In this document: positions 23,485 through 30,993 of the stretch, one piece after another
How positions within the stretch are numbered: the stretch's first letter is position 1
How the letters are laid out: the number at the start of each line of letters is the position of its first letter
DNA from: SXOA01 sp051004015
Lineage (GTDB): Bacteria > Planctomycetota > Planctomycetia > Pirellulales > Pirellulaceae
NCBI GenBank assembly: GCA_051004015.1
Contig: JBPCKT010000040.1
Location: forward strand, 43,307 to 107,306
Direction of reading: 5' to 3'
Length of the DNA: 64,000 bases
Program-made: the position numbers and the translations under genes
The notes under the pieces: model-generated
The model's input: only the letters and a program-made list of their open reading frames with translations
Told to the model about the DNA's origin: nothing
Database searches by the model: none

Positions 23485-23997
23485 TTAGCTTTTGAAGTCT
23501 TTGAGGTCGATCACAAAGTTATTTTTGCTTTCATCGGTCGTGACTTCAAGCTCCAAGCCGCTCTTCGAGATATCCGCACTTCCGCCGCCAGCCACGTCCA
23601 GTTCTGCTTGCTTATTCGCAAACGCCTCCATCATTTTCTGTTGTTCCGCCTGCATGGCCTGTTGCTCCTCCGCAGACTTCGGAGTTTTGCTAAAATCTGT
23701 TGTGGCGGTAGCGCCCGCGGCCCCCGCTCTTTTGGAGACGCTCACTTTGCACTTGCCTGGGACAACTCCGCCCGGGCGATTCATGTAGCTCAATTGAAAC
23801 TTGCCGGCGGCGTCCGTGAAACCGTTGGCAAAGTTGCCGTCCTCGTAGGCGAATGTCACTTGCGCCCCCTCGACGGGGACGTTGTTGTTCGTCAGCGTAC
23901 CGCCCGCCTTGTAAAGCTTGGGGCCGCCACCTCCACAACCAGATGCCACGAGCGCCAATACCGCCACCGCCAGGCATTTCCACGAAAAAATGTTCAT
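23485..23997 (-). CDS. small lipoprotein, carboxypeptidase-regulatory-like
   Basis: The start at 23997 gives a lipoprotein signal with lipobox LVASGC, then a Gly-rich stretch and the beta-sandwich pattern KAGGTLTNNNVPVEGAQVTFAYEDGNFANGFTDAAGKFQLSYM. Such proteins are the usual companions of DUF1559 genes in planctomycetes and are expected at the cell envelope. The C-terminus is rich in Gln, Glu, Asp and Lys. The gene lies downstream of a DUF1559 gene on the same strand, 84 bases away. Confidence 0.8.
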   Translation of the reverse strand: MNIFSWKCLAVAVLALVASGCGGGGPKLYKAGGTLTNNNVPVEGAQVTFAYEDGNFANGFTDAAGKFQLSYMNRPGGVVPGKCKVSVSKRAGAAGATATTDFSKTPKSAEEQQAMQAEQQKMMEAFANKQAELDVAGGGSADISKSGLELEVTTDESKNNFVIDLKDFKS

Positions 23998-24080
23998 TGA
24001 TGCACCTAGGATTCGGAAAAAAAAGATGGTAGGACGGAACACTCCTCCGTCCTACCCTGTACTTTTCTTGCCACCAGAGA

Positions 24081-25178
24081 TTAGTAGTCGCCGATCGGCA
24101 AGCTGTCACGGCGTCCACCCAGGCGCTGGTACGTGGCATAGTTCACGCTTTGACTGATGAAGTGAACGCTGCCGTCGCCGAAGACAAACTGGCAACCCTG
24201 CGGGTGGCGAGATCGGAAGCCATGCCCCAGGTTCCAGTTGCTAATGGCGACGCAGTTCGGCATGCTGGTAATGCCATTATAGGGATAGCCCTTGTTGGCT
24301 GCTTCCTGCGAGCTGCCGGCGCAGAGAGTCATGAGGTTGATGCCGGGGGAAGTGCTGGCCAGACCGCTCCCGGTGCCAATAAACCGCCACCAACCGCCAG
24401 TCCAGTCGTTCGTGCATTCGCCGATTAACTCGCCCATGAAAATGGTATTAGAGAGTCCGTCCCGCACCGCGCCGAAATTCATGCCTCCTCCCCGGATTCC
24501 GCCGCGACTGAAAACGCCGGAAAGGCTGCGTTCTTGGTTTCCGCCATCGACGGCGTTACCCCCAGGCAAATCTTCCACGTATTTGACCGTAGGCGTGTTG
24601 TAGTAAAACAGGAGGCAGGATGCGTTTGCCGAGGGAGTCCTCTGCGAGCCCATCGAGCCGGAGTAGCTGGTATTGGCGGCATACCAGTTCGGATCCAGGC
24701 CCAGGGCAGGCGAAGCGTCCGACGGACACATGGCGTAGGGCACCTGGATTTCTTCCGCGAACTGGATGCCGTCTACGCCGTTCACGGGGGAGTAATATCC
24801 AGCTCCAGGCGACCGCGAATAGCCGCGCTTTGTCGATGTTACCGAAGGCGCGTTCCACTTCCAAATGATCTTGTCGTAGAGCGGTTGCTGCTCCATTTGC
24901 GGCAGGATGATCGCCTGCATTCCCGGAACAGGCAAACCCCAGTTGCCGTTTTGAGCGTTGGCCATGGGGGCCGTCGGGATCTTGTTCCAGATGTCGTGAT
25001 ACGTGTGGATTGCCACGCCGTACTGCTTCAGATTGTTCGCGCATTGCATGCGCCGGGCGGCCTCGCGAGCTTGTTGCACGGCAGGCAACAGCAGAGCGAC
25101 GAGAACTCCGATGATCGCAATGACCACCAGCAGTTCGACCAGGGTGAAGCCCCGGTGGATCGGTTTCTTTTGGAACAT
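24081..25178 (-). CDS. DUF1559 prepilin-type protein
   Basis: AGGAGG precedes the start. The N-terminus is a type IV prepilin-like signal: RGFTLVELLVVIAIIGVLVALLLPAVQQAREAARRMQC, cut by prepilin peptidase after the Gly. The DUF1559 (SBP_bac_10-like) body follows: NNLKQYGVAIHTYHD, then DGLSNTIFMGELIGE and a final FGDGSVHFISQSV. Planctomycetes carry dozens of such pseudopilin-like proteins, probably displayed at the cell envelope. It precedes a lipoprotein gene with which it is probably transcribed. Confidence 0.93.
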   Translation of the reverse strand: MFQKKPIHRGFTLVELLVVIAIIGVLVALLLPAVQQAREAARRMQCANNLKQYGVAIHTYHDIWNKIPTAPMANAQNGNWGLPVPGMQAIILPQMEQQPLYDKIIWKWNAPSVTSTKRGYSRSPGAGYYSPVNGVDGIQFAEEIQVPYAMCPSDASPALGLDPNWYAANTSYSGSMGSQRTPSANASCLLFYYNTPTVKYVEDLPGGNAVDGGNQERSLSGVFSRGGIRGGGMNFGAVRDGLSNTIFMGELIGECTNDWTGGWWRFIGTGSGLASTSPGINLMTLCAGSSQEAANKGYPYNGITSMPNCVAISNWNLGHGFRSRHPQGCQFVFGDGSVHFISQSVNYATYQRLGGRRDSLPIGDY

Positions 25179-25541
25179 AAGTAAACCTCCTGGAGAAGAG
25201 AAAGAGGAAAAAATGACGACTGCAAAGAGAAATCTGTTGGAATTAACTACCTTTTTGCCCTGGGAGGTGAGGGTACGCTCTTAACGAGTCCCCTCGTCCA
25301 CGAGGTGCAAAGACCAGCGATGAACGCCTATGTTCCCCCCAACCACCCCGGAATCTAACATCTGGGAATATTAAGAACAATCAGATTTCAGTCGATTTCG
25401 ACAAAAAACAGGAAAAAAGAAGTTTATATGCACCCCACCGAACTATAGACAAAATGTCTTGGGGATATGGGTTTAAAGTTCTGGCGAGGACAAAACGAGG
25501 TCAGTTCCCGATCCCCATGTAAACACTTTAGCGCGATTCTG
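25179..25541. other. divergent promoter region, no gene seen
   Basis: This stretch separates the minus-strand DUF1559 gene from the plus-strand propeller gene and is more AT-rich than its surroundings, especially around 25375-25460. A small hairpin CCTCG-TCCA-CGAGG lies at 25292-25305. Promoters for both genes must lie here, but I could not assign convincing -35/-10 boxes. Confidence 0.5.
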
Positions 25542-26624
25542 ATGGCTGATAAAACCCTTATGACCGCCGAAAGTCGCCCCCACATTCCGTGTGCAGGCCT
25601 GTTCGCTTACGGAGTGTGCGGACTGCTTTGGTTTATCGCCACGGCATCGACTGCATGTGCTGCACCCTCGCTCCCTCAGCCGCCCGCGGAACTCGCCCGT
25701 TGGCTCCAGCCGCAGGAGTGGGTGCGGGATGTGGAAGGGCCGATTGTTTCGCTGGGGAAGGAGGGGGAGTTCGACGACCGGCATATTTTTGCCCCGACGG
25801 TGGCGGAAGAAGAGGGGCGGTTCTCGCTTTGGTATTCCGGGTCGCGGGGGAAGCCGGGGGAGCGGGTGTTTCGGCTGGGGCTGGCGACGAGCGGGGATGG
25901 GAAGCGGTTTGAAAAACGGGCGGCTGGCGCTGTGTTTGAATTTGGGGATGGAAAACATTCGGTCCTCACTCCTACGCTGCTTCGCCGGGCGGATGGGACG
26001 GTGCTCCGCGAGGAGGGGAAGCTGCGGATGTGGTTCGCGGCGGCGACGCTGGGGAAGGGAGGGCTGCATACGCTGCACGAGGCCCGCAGCGAGGATGGCA
26101 TCCGCTGGAGCGAGCCGTCGCCGGTGCATTTGGAAAACGCCTATTGCCCAACGATTCTGAAAACCGAGGCGGGATTCCGGATGTGGTACAGCGACGTCAG
26201 CCGGCGGCCGTGGGTCATCCGCCACGCCGAGAGCCCGGACGGCCGCCGCTGGAAAGTGACGGAGCGGCCGGCCCTGCAGCTCAGCCAGGACTGGGAGGGA
26301 GAAGTGCTGGTTTATCCCACGGTGGTCGGGGCGGACGGCGCGTACCTGATGTGGTACGGCAGCTATGACCGGTCCCTTCGGCGGGAGAAGACGGCGATTG
26401 GCTTTGCCGCCAGCACGGACGGCTTGGTCTGGCACAAGCTGACCGCCAACCCGGTGCTGCGGCCCGATGAGCGGCGGCCCTGGGAATCCAACTACGTCGG
26501 CAGCGGCTGCATTCACCGGCTGGCGGACGGCAGCTTCCGATATTATTACGCCAGCCGCAAACAGCCGCCGTTTGAGAATCTGTACTTTGCGATTAACACG
26601 GCGCGGTGGGAACCGAAACACTAG
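25542..26624 (+). CDS. secreted beta-propeller glycosidase-like protein
   Basis: The start is uncertain: ATG codons at 25467, 25542 and 25560 are all in frame and none has a clear ribosome-binding site. A signal peptide (GLFAYGVCGLLWFIATASTACA) follows the last two. The protein repeats a blade pattern typical of five-bladed propellers of GH43/GH130-like proteins: GRFSLWYSGSRG, LRMWFAAATLGKGG, FRMWYSDVSRR, YLMWYGSYDR and FRYYYASRKQ, with EARSEDGIRWSEP and GFAASTDGLVWHK between them. Substrate and activity are not predictable. A composite hairpin element seen elsewhere forms part of the signal-peptide codons (25578-25623). Confidence 0.7.
   Translation: MADKTLMTAESRPHIPCAGLFAYGVCGLLWFIATASTACAAPSLPQPPAELARWLQPQEWVRDVEGPIVSLGKEGEFDDRHIFAPTVAEEEGRFSLWYSGSRGKPGERVFRLGLATSGDGKRFEKRAAGAVFEFGDGKHSVLTPTLLRRADGTVLREEGKLRMWFAAATLGKGGLHTLHEARSEDGIRWSEPSPVHLENAYCPTILKTEAGFRMWYSDVSRRPWVIRHAESPDGRRWKVTERPALQLSQDWEGEVLVYPTVVGADGAYLMWYGSYDRSLRREKTAIGFAASTDGLVWHKLTANPVLRPDERRPWESNYVGSGCIHRLADGSFRYYYASRKQPPFENLYFAINTARWEPKH
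25578..25623. repeat. diverged composite hairpin element inside coding sequence
   Basis: Read on the minus strand, this stretch matches the tandem hairpin pair at 12437-12484. The first palindrome (25601-25623) agrees at 20 of 23 positions and the second is recognisable in the CACA..TGTG arms. It encodes part of the signal peptide of the propeller protein. Confidence 0.65.
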
Positions 26625-26651
26625 CCCGACGCGCGAGCGAGGAATTCAACC

Positions 26652-27191
26652 ATGACTCTGCTTCTGACCTGCACGCTCCTGCTCGTTCAACCCGCTGATG
26701 TTCCGCCGGAGCCTGTGCAGAAATACTTACAGTGCTGCGAAGCGGCGAAAGCAGCCACTATCGCGGCGAAGGAAGCAGCGCTCCAGTCACTTACTGGCGA
26801 CAAGCTCGCACATGCCAGGGCCGAGCTGGCGAAATTCAAAACGGCACATGCTCCGCTTCTGCATCTGCCGCTGCCGCCGCGGAAAGGCGAGCTGGGGACC
26901 TTTGCAACTGCCGATGAGTTGCCCGGCGGAAAGTCTCTGGTCGTGTTGGAGGTGACGGACAAAGAGAACGCCATCGTGCGGGCCTGGTATGTGCCGACTG
27001 GCGAAATGGAGCCCACGTTCGTCGATGTGTGGATTCAAGGAATTGACACCAGTTCTCTCACGGCCGGCTCAGCGGCAAAGTTGCTGCAGGTATTTCACGT
27101 CACCGGCAATAAGCTCATCGACACCACCTGCGGCAAGCGAAGTTTTCCACTACTCGAACCAGTAGAACTAGAGCGGAAACGTGCCAAGTGA
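26652..27191 (+). CDS. secreted protein of unknown function
   Basis: The 179-residue product starts with a short signal peptide (TLLLTCTLLLVQPADV) and an Ala/Lys-rich helix with two adjacent Cys (KYLQCCEAAKAATIAAKEAAL). A beta-rich part follows (LVVLEVTDKENAIVRAWYVPTGE and TFVDVWIQGIDTSSLTAGSAAKL). No family is recognised. It lies 27 bases after the propeller gene on the same strand and converges with the multihaem cytochrome gene, whose end is six bases away. Confidence 0.6.
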   Translation: MTLLLTCTLLLVQPADVPPEPVQKYLQCCEAAKAATIAAKEAALQSLTGDKLAHARAELAKFKTAHAPLLHLPLPPRKGELGTFATADELPGGKSLVVLEVTDKENAIVRAWYVPTGEMEPTFVDVWIQGIDTSSLTAGSAAKLLQVFHVTGNKLIDTTCGKRSFPLLEPVELERKRAK

Positions 27192-27196
27192 CGCGC

Positions 27197-28912
27197 TTAC
27201 TCGCTCTTCGGTGGCTCGTTCTTCAGCAGCTTGAGCCGCTCGGCAAACCACTCGGCGTCATAGTCCCCCATCGCCCGCAGGAATTCCGGCAGATCGCCCA
27301 CGACGGAGTTCTCCTGCCGGGCGGGAAGCGTAAGGCGCAGCTCATCACGATTGTCGCGGCGAAAAAGCGCGGCGATGCGGTCTTGCACTTGCTGCTGCTC
27401 GTCATTCAGACCGGCATCAAAGCCGTAGGGAATCCGCGCCTGGTCTTGCCGCAATCCCTGAATGGCCCAGGCAACTTGCCGTGCGGAAGCGTAATCCCGC
27501 ACGTCGGCCGTGCCGCCGGAGTTCAGCAATATGGCGAGCGACCTGGTTGTCCGCTGTTCGTCAAACTTGGCGACGCTGAGCTCCTGGCAAAGCTGATCCA
27601 ATTGCGGCGAAAGCTTCTTGGCGGCGGCAGCGATTTTCTTAGGGTCGCCGAAGGGGCGCTGCGTGAAGGCGAGTTCCAGGGCATGGAGGTCACCATCCAG
27701 TTCCGGCTTTCGCTCCGTGGCCAGTCCGAGCAGGGCGCTCGTCCAGCGCGGCATGGGGGGACGGCCTGGAGGATTGCTGGATTTGGGTCGGGAGGTCAAT
27801 CCTTCCTGCCGTCTCAATTCGTGGTGACAGGCGGCGCAGTCGTAGAGCGCGAACTCCGGCCAGGTGAATCGCTTGTTTCCCTTGCTCGCTTCCTCCGCGT
27901 AGTCTCCCGCCAGACCGGCGTATGTCTTGAGCACAACGACTCCGGAGAGAGTCACTTCCTGCGTTCGCGGCAAACTGGCAAAGGGAGCATCGTCTTGCGC
28001 GGCAGGGAAATTCGCCTCGCGGTAGCTGGCTTTGATGTCCGCGTCCGCGATATCGATGTTGCGCCGGCGGAGCGTAATTCGTTCCGCTTTTCCGTCCGGG
28101 ACGGGAGGGCTGGCCGCGGTTCGCCCGGCAAAATCTTCCTTGTCCGCCAGCGGTTTCCAGTGGGCAGGCATTTGGGCGGCGAAGGCAGAGTACTCAAATC
28201 CCGGCAGCGGCGGATGACCGGCGGCGTACCACTCGTGCTTCACGAATTTCTCCTCCGCCACGCTGCCGACGTGGCAAGAAGCACAGAGCTCCGTCCGCAC
28301 GAGCGGGTCGCGGACATTGGTGAAGCCCAGCTTGCTCTTAGCCTGGTGCGAGACCCGCCGCCACCACTTTGCGGAATGCGCCTGCTCCCATTCTCCAGCC
28401 GGGCCGTGGCAGGCCTGACAAGAAACGCCGCGGGCGAGCGGCTCGACGGGCTCCGTCGGCTTACCGGTGGGATGCACGGCGGCCTTGGGCCACGTCGCGT
28501 GGCAGCGGAGGCAAGACTGGACCGTTTGCACCTTGTCCGCGAGCTGCGCATCCTCGGACAAGCTTCCGAACTCGTCGTCCGCAAAAGCTTCCCGCAAATC
28601 AAAGCCCAGAATCTGATTCGTCAGCGTGCGGCTCTTGTCCTTGAGCAGCTGAAAGGACTGGCCGTGCTTGTCGAGCTTCGACCAAAGCTCCGCGGGTGCG
28701 ATGCCGATGAAATCGGCATGGTCCTTCATCTTGGCGGTGTCGCTGTGGCAGAGGATGCAGTTGTCGGTGTTGGTGTAATCGAAGGGAGGTTTCGCGGGAT
28801 TAGCCGGCTCTTGGGCGATGATGTTTTGGGACTGCCCAACGAAAATCATTCCCGCTATTACCGCAGCAGCGAGCAGCGAGCGCGTGATGTAGGAACCGGG
28901 CGAAATCATCAT
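27197..28912 (-). CDS. multihaem cytochrome c (five CXXCH)
   Basis: The 571-residue protein has a Sec signal (SLLAAAVIAGMIFVGQSQNIIAQ) and five haem c motifs in order: CILCH, CLRCH, CQACH, CASCH and CAACH. The arrangement resembles the cytochrome c554/c' type of planctomycete multihaem proteins. It should reside in the periplasm and transfer electrons. The start overlaps the stop of the upstream multihaem gene by four bases, so the two are made together and may form a complex. Confidence 0.9.
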   Translation of the reverse strand: MMISPGSYITRSLLAAAVIAGMIFVGQSQNIIAQEPANPAKPPFDYTNTDNCILCHSDTAKMKDHADFIGIAPAELWSKLDKHGQSFQLLKDKSRTLTNQILGFDLREAFADDEFGSLSEDAQLADKVQTVQSCLRCHATWPKAAVHPTGKPTEPVEPLARGVSCQACHGPAGEWEQAHSAKWWRRVSHQAKSKLGFTNVRDPLVRTELCASCHVGSVAEEKFVKHEWYAAGHPPLPGFEYSAFAAQMPAHWKPLADKEDFAGRTAASPPVPDGKAERITLRRRNIDIADADIKASYREANFPAAQDDAPFASLPRTQEVTLSGVVVLKTYAGLAGDYAEEASKGNKRFTWPEFALYDCAACHHELRRQEGLTSRPKSSNPPGRPPMPRWTSALLGLATERKPELDGDLHALELAFTQRPFGDPKKIAAAAKKLSPQLDQLCQELSVAKFDEQRTTRSLAILLNSGGTADVRDYASARQVAWAIQGLRQDQARIPYGFDAGLNDEQQQVQDRIAALFRRDNRDELRLTLPARQENSVVGDLPEFLRAMGDYDAEWFAERLKLLKNEPPKSE

Positions 28913-30345
28913 CGTTGTTCCAGGTAGCTTTGCAATTCTCGCAGTTTACCCGCTGCCGCGGTCAAGTCCGACTCCACTTTCTCAATTCTCTCGGGAGTCG
29001 CCAGGACCCTCGGCCATTCGTGCTTCTCGTCCGCGAACGAAAGCTCGTGCCCGATTGCCGCCAGATCGCGGTCAATTTCATCGCGCTCTTCGTTAAAGTC
29101 CTTTCGCTCAGCCGCACGGACATTGCCAGCCAATTCCAGCTTTTGGAATTCATCGCCAATGGCTTTTTCGATGACCCGCTGGGCGAGGTAGCGTTGGCAG
29201 AGAGCGTCCCACGATTTGCTGGCTTCGCTCGGCCGCTTCTGAAGCTCCAGAAGCGTACTCGACGTGATGTTCCGTGTGAGGAGACTGGAAGCCAGCGTCA
29301 GGCGGACGTTTGCTGCTCGCGCGGTCACGGCTTCCGGCGGAGCGGTGAAGGCCTTCTTCATTTCGGCACGCAAAGCGTTCAACTCTTTCCCCTCGGCACT
29401 CGCCACAACCATCGCGAAATTCCAGGCGCCCCATTCGGGAAGCCCCGCCGATGGCGCTTTGCTCTTTTTTTCCATCGGCCGCAGGTTCTGGTGGCACTGG
29501 AAGCAGTCATACTCCGCGAATTCGGGCCAGGATGCGCCAGCCGGATGATCTTCGGAAAATGCCAATGCCGCCCGGTGGGCTCGGCTTTCCAGCAACGTGA
29601 GCGCGGCGTCCGCGGCGGCAATCTGGCCGGCTTCCCACAGCTTGACTTCAAACTCCGTGGTCGTGATGCGCTCGCGGGCGTCATTCCAATGGCTCACTTT
29701 GCCGGCGTCATCGTGGCTGGTCAGTTTGCGATGATAGGCGGCCAGCTCAAACCGGAGCGGCGGATGGCCGGCCGCGAGCAAATCGTGATTGACGTTTTTT
29801 TCCGCGCTGCCGACATGGCAGGAAGCACAGAGCTTGCCGCGCACATGCAAATCCTTGGTATCGCGCATTCCCGCCGCAACCAGGGACGAGCGGCTCACAT
29901 CACGTTCGTAGTGCGTGGCCAGCCAGTCTTTCCCTCCGCCGTGGCAGCTCTCGCAACCGATGCCGCGCAGGGACATGCCATGGCCGGGTTCCAAGGGAAG
30001 CAACTGCTCACCCGAATGCTCAGCGGCGACAATCCCCTCATGGTCATGGCACTGGGCGCACTGCCGATACACTTCCGCGCTGGAGGGCCCTTCCTTACGC
30101 TCACTCAGCCGGTGGACGATTGCCTGGAATTCCGGGCTCACCAGCGTCTTCGCTGCCTTGGCATGGGGGTCGTGTCGCTCATAGAGCAGGAATTCATGCA
30201 GGCTCGCACCACTACCTCCACCGGAAACTCGCCGCGGCTCCGCGCGCCCGTGGCAACTGACGGAGTTGCACGCCTGACTGCCGACGAATGGCGAATCCGC
30301 AGCCGCCGCGATCGAGAACGTGCAGCATTGCGCCACGCACAGCAT
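28909..30345 (-). CDS. multihaem cytochrome c with an unusual CX4CH site
   Basis: The start at 30345 gives a short signal peptide (MLCVAQCCTFSIAAAADS). The frame is open to 30420, but that part runs through a palindromic repeat. Haem motifs are CNSVSCH (CX4CH, at the mature N-terminus), CAQCH, CESCH, CASCH and CFQCH. The two-Cys-four-spacer motif is known in some multihaem cytochromes. Segments such as LLAAGHPPLRFELAAYH and WPEFAEYDCFQCHQNLR match similar parts in the downstream cytochrome (WYAAGHPPLPGFEYSAF and WPEFALYDCAACHHELR), so the pair arose by duplication. Confidence 0.88.
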   Translation of the reverse strand: MLCVAQCCTFSIAAAADSPFVGSQACNSVSCHGRAEPRRVSGGGSGASLHEFLLYERHDPHAKAAKTLVSPEFQAIVHRLSERKEGPSSAEVYRQCAQCHDHEGIVAAEHSGEQLLPLEPGHGMSLRGIGCESCHGGGKDWLATHYERDVSRSSLVAAGMRDTKDLHVRGKLCASCHVGSAEKNVNHDLLAAGHPPLRFELAAYHRKLTSHDDAGKVSHWNDARERITTTEFEVKLWEAGQIAAADAALTLLESRAHRAALAFSEDHPAGASWPEFAEYDCFQCHQNLRPMEKKSKAPSAGLPEWGAWNFAMVVASAEGKELNALRAEMKKAFTAPPEAVTARAANVRLTLASSLLTRNITSSTLLELQKRPSEASKSWDALCQRYLAQRVIEKAIGDEFQKLELAGNVRAAERKDFNEERDEIDRDLAAIGHELSFADEKHEWPRVLATPERIEKVESDLTAAAGKLRELQSYLEQR

Positions 30346-30360
30346 ACATGCGAATCGCAA

Positions 30361-30449
30361 TCGTCCGCAGATTTCGCGGATGAACGCAGATTTGGAATCA
30401 AGATAGGACAAGGAATTCATCTGTGTAAATCGGCGAAATCTGCGGACGA
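30361..30449 (+). repeat. palindromic element, left copy
   Basis: A 17-bp arm TCGTCCGCAGATTTCGC (30361-30377) and its exact reverse complement (30433-30449) enclose 55 bases. Similarity between arms continues imperfectly inward (GATGAACGCAGATT against the reverse of ATCTGTGTAAATC). It lies just upstream of the multihaem cytochrome start. Confidence 0.9.
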
Positions 30450-30466
30450 TTCCCGTTTCCCGTTTG

Positions 30467-30868
30467 TTACGGCTGCGCTAGTTTCCTGGAATTCGAGAAT
30501 ATCAATCGCTTGTACTGCAAACTAGGGCTGCCAAAGTTGATGAGCAGAGCCCGTTCGTGCTGCGTCGCCTTCAGTTGATTGAGCGCCTGAGATTCGTCCG
30601 CCCCCGTGAGCGTCTGCAGCGCCTTGAGCTCGGCAAAGACGGATTCATAACACAGGAAATCGGCTTTGTAGAAGCAGTTCAGTCGCTGGCCCTTGTAAAA
30701 CACCGGAAGCTCCAGTTGTGCGACGAACGGAATGCCGCGGAGAGCGAATTCGATGGCCAGCGCCTCGTGATACACGGCCTCAAGAAATCCGGGACCCAAC
30801 TGCCGATGTACCTCCATCGCCGCGCCGATGATCGCATATGTCTGTGGGTCACGGATTTCATCATCCAT
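30467..30868 (-). CDS. GxxExxY protein, PD-(D/E)XK nuclease superfamily
   Basis: The start at 30868 gives MDDEIRDPQTYAIIGAAMEVHRQLGPGFLEAVYHEAL, which contains the family-naming motif GFLEAVY. The frame open to 30928 runs into a repeat. The putative nuclease site is the Asp of FYKADFLCYE and the Glu and Lys of FAELKAL, matching the PD-(D/E)XK layout. The family occurs in many copies in planctomycete and verrucomicrobial genomes; its substrate is unknown to me. The gene is bracketed by inverted copies of a palindromic element. Confidence 0.88.
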   Translation of the reverse strand: MDDEIRDPQTYAIIGAAMEVHRQLGPGFLEAVYHEALAIEFALRGIPFVAQLELPVFYKGQRLNCFYKADFLCYESVFAELKALQTLTGADESQALNQLKATQHERALLINFGSPSLQYKRLIFSNSRKLAQP

Positions 30869-30889
30869 CTCCAGATCTCCAGAGGAGGT

Positions 30890-30983
30890 TGTCCGCAGAT
30901 TTCGCAGAGTGACGCAGATGAAACCCAATTCAATCTTGATTTTGTGATTTCAAATCTGCGTCCATCGGCGAAATCTGCGGATA
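30890..30983 (-). repeat. palindromic element, right (inverted) copy
   Basis: The arms TCCGCAGATTTCGC at 30892-30905 and its reverse complement at 30968-30981 enclose about 62 bases. Reverse-complemented, the element matches the left copy at 30361-30449, including ACGCAGATTTG and TTTCATCTG parts. It lies between the GH13 gene end and the GxxExxY start. Confidence 0.88.
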
Positions 30984-30993
30984 ACTTCTGCGG

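Larger units (their letters stand above)
30361..30983. mobile_element. putative GxxExxY nuclease unit between inverted elements
   Basis: The GxxExxY gene is enclosed by two palindromic elements of about 90 bp. When the right one is reverse-complemented it aligns along its whole length with the left one, including the asymmetric spacer, so they are inverted copies. This is the geometry of a small transposon-like unit. No transposase is present. Mobility is inferred only from the arrangement. Confidence 0.4.
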
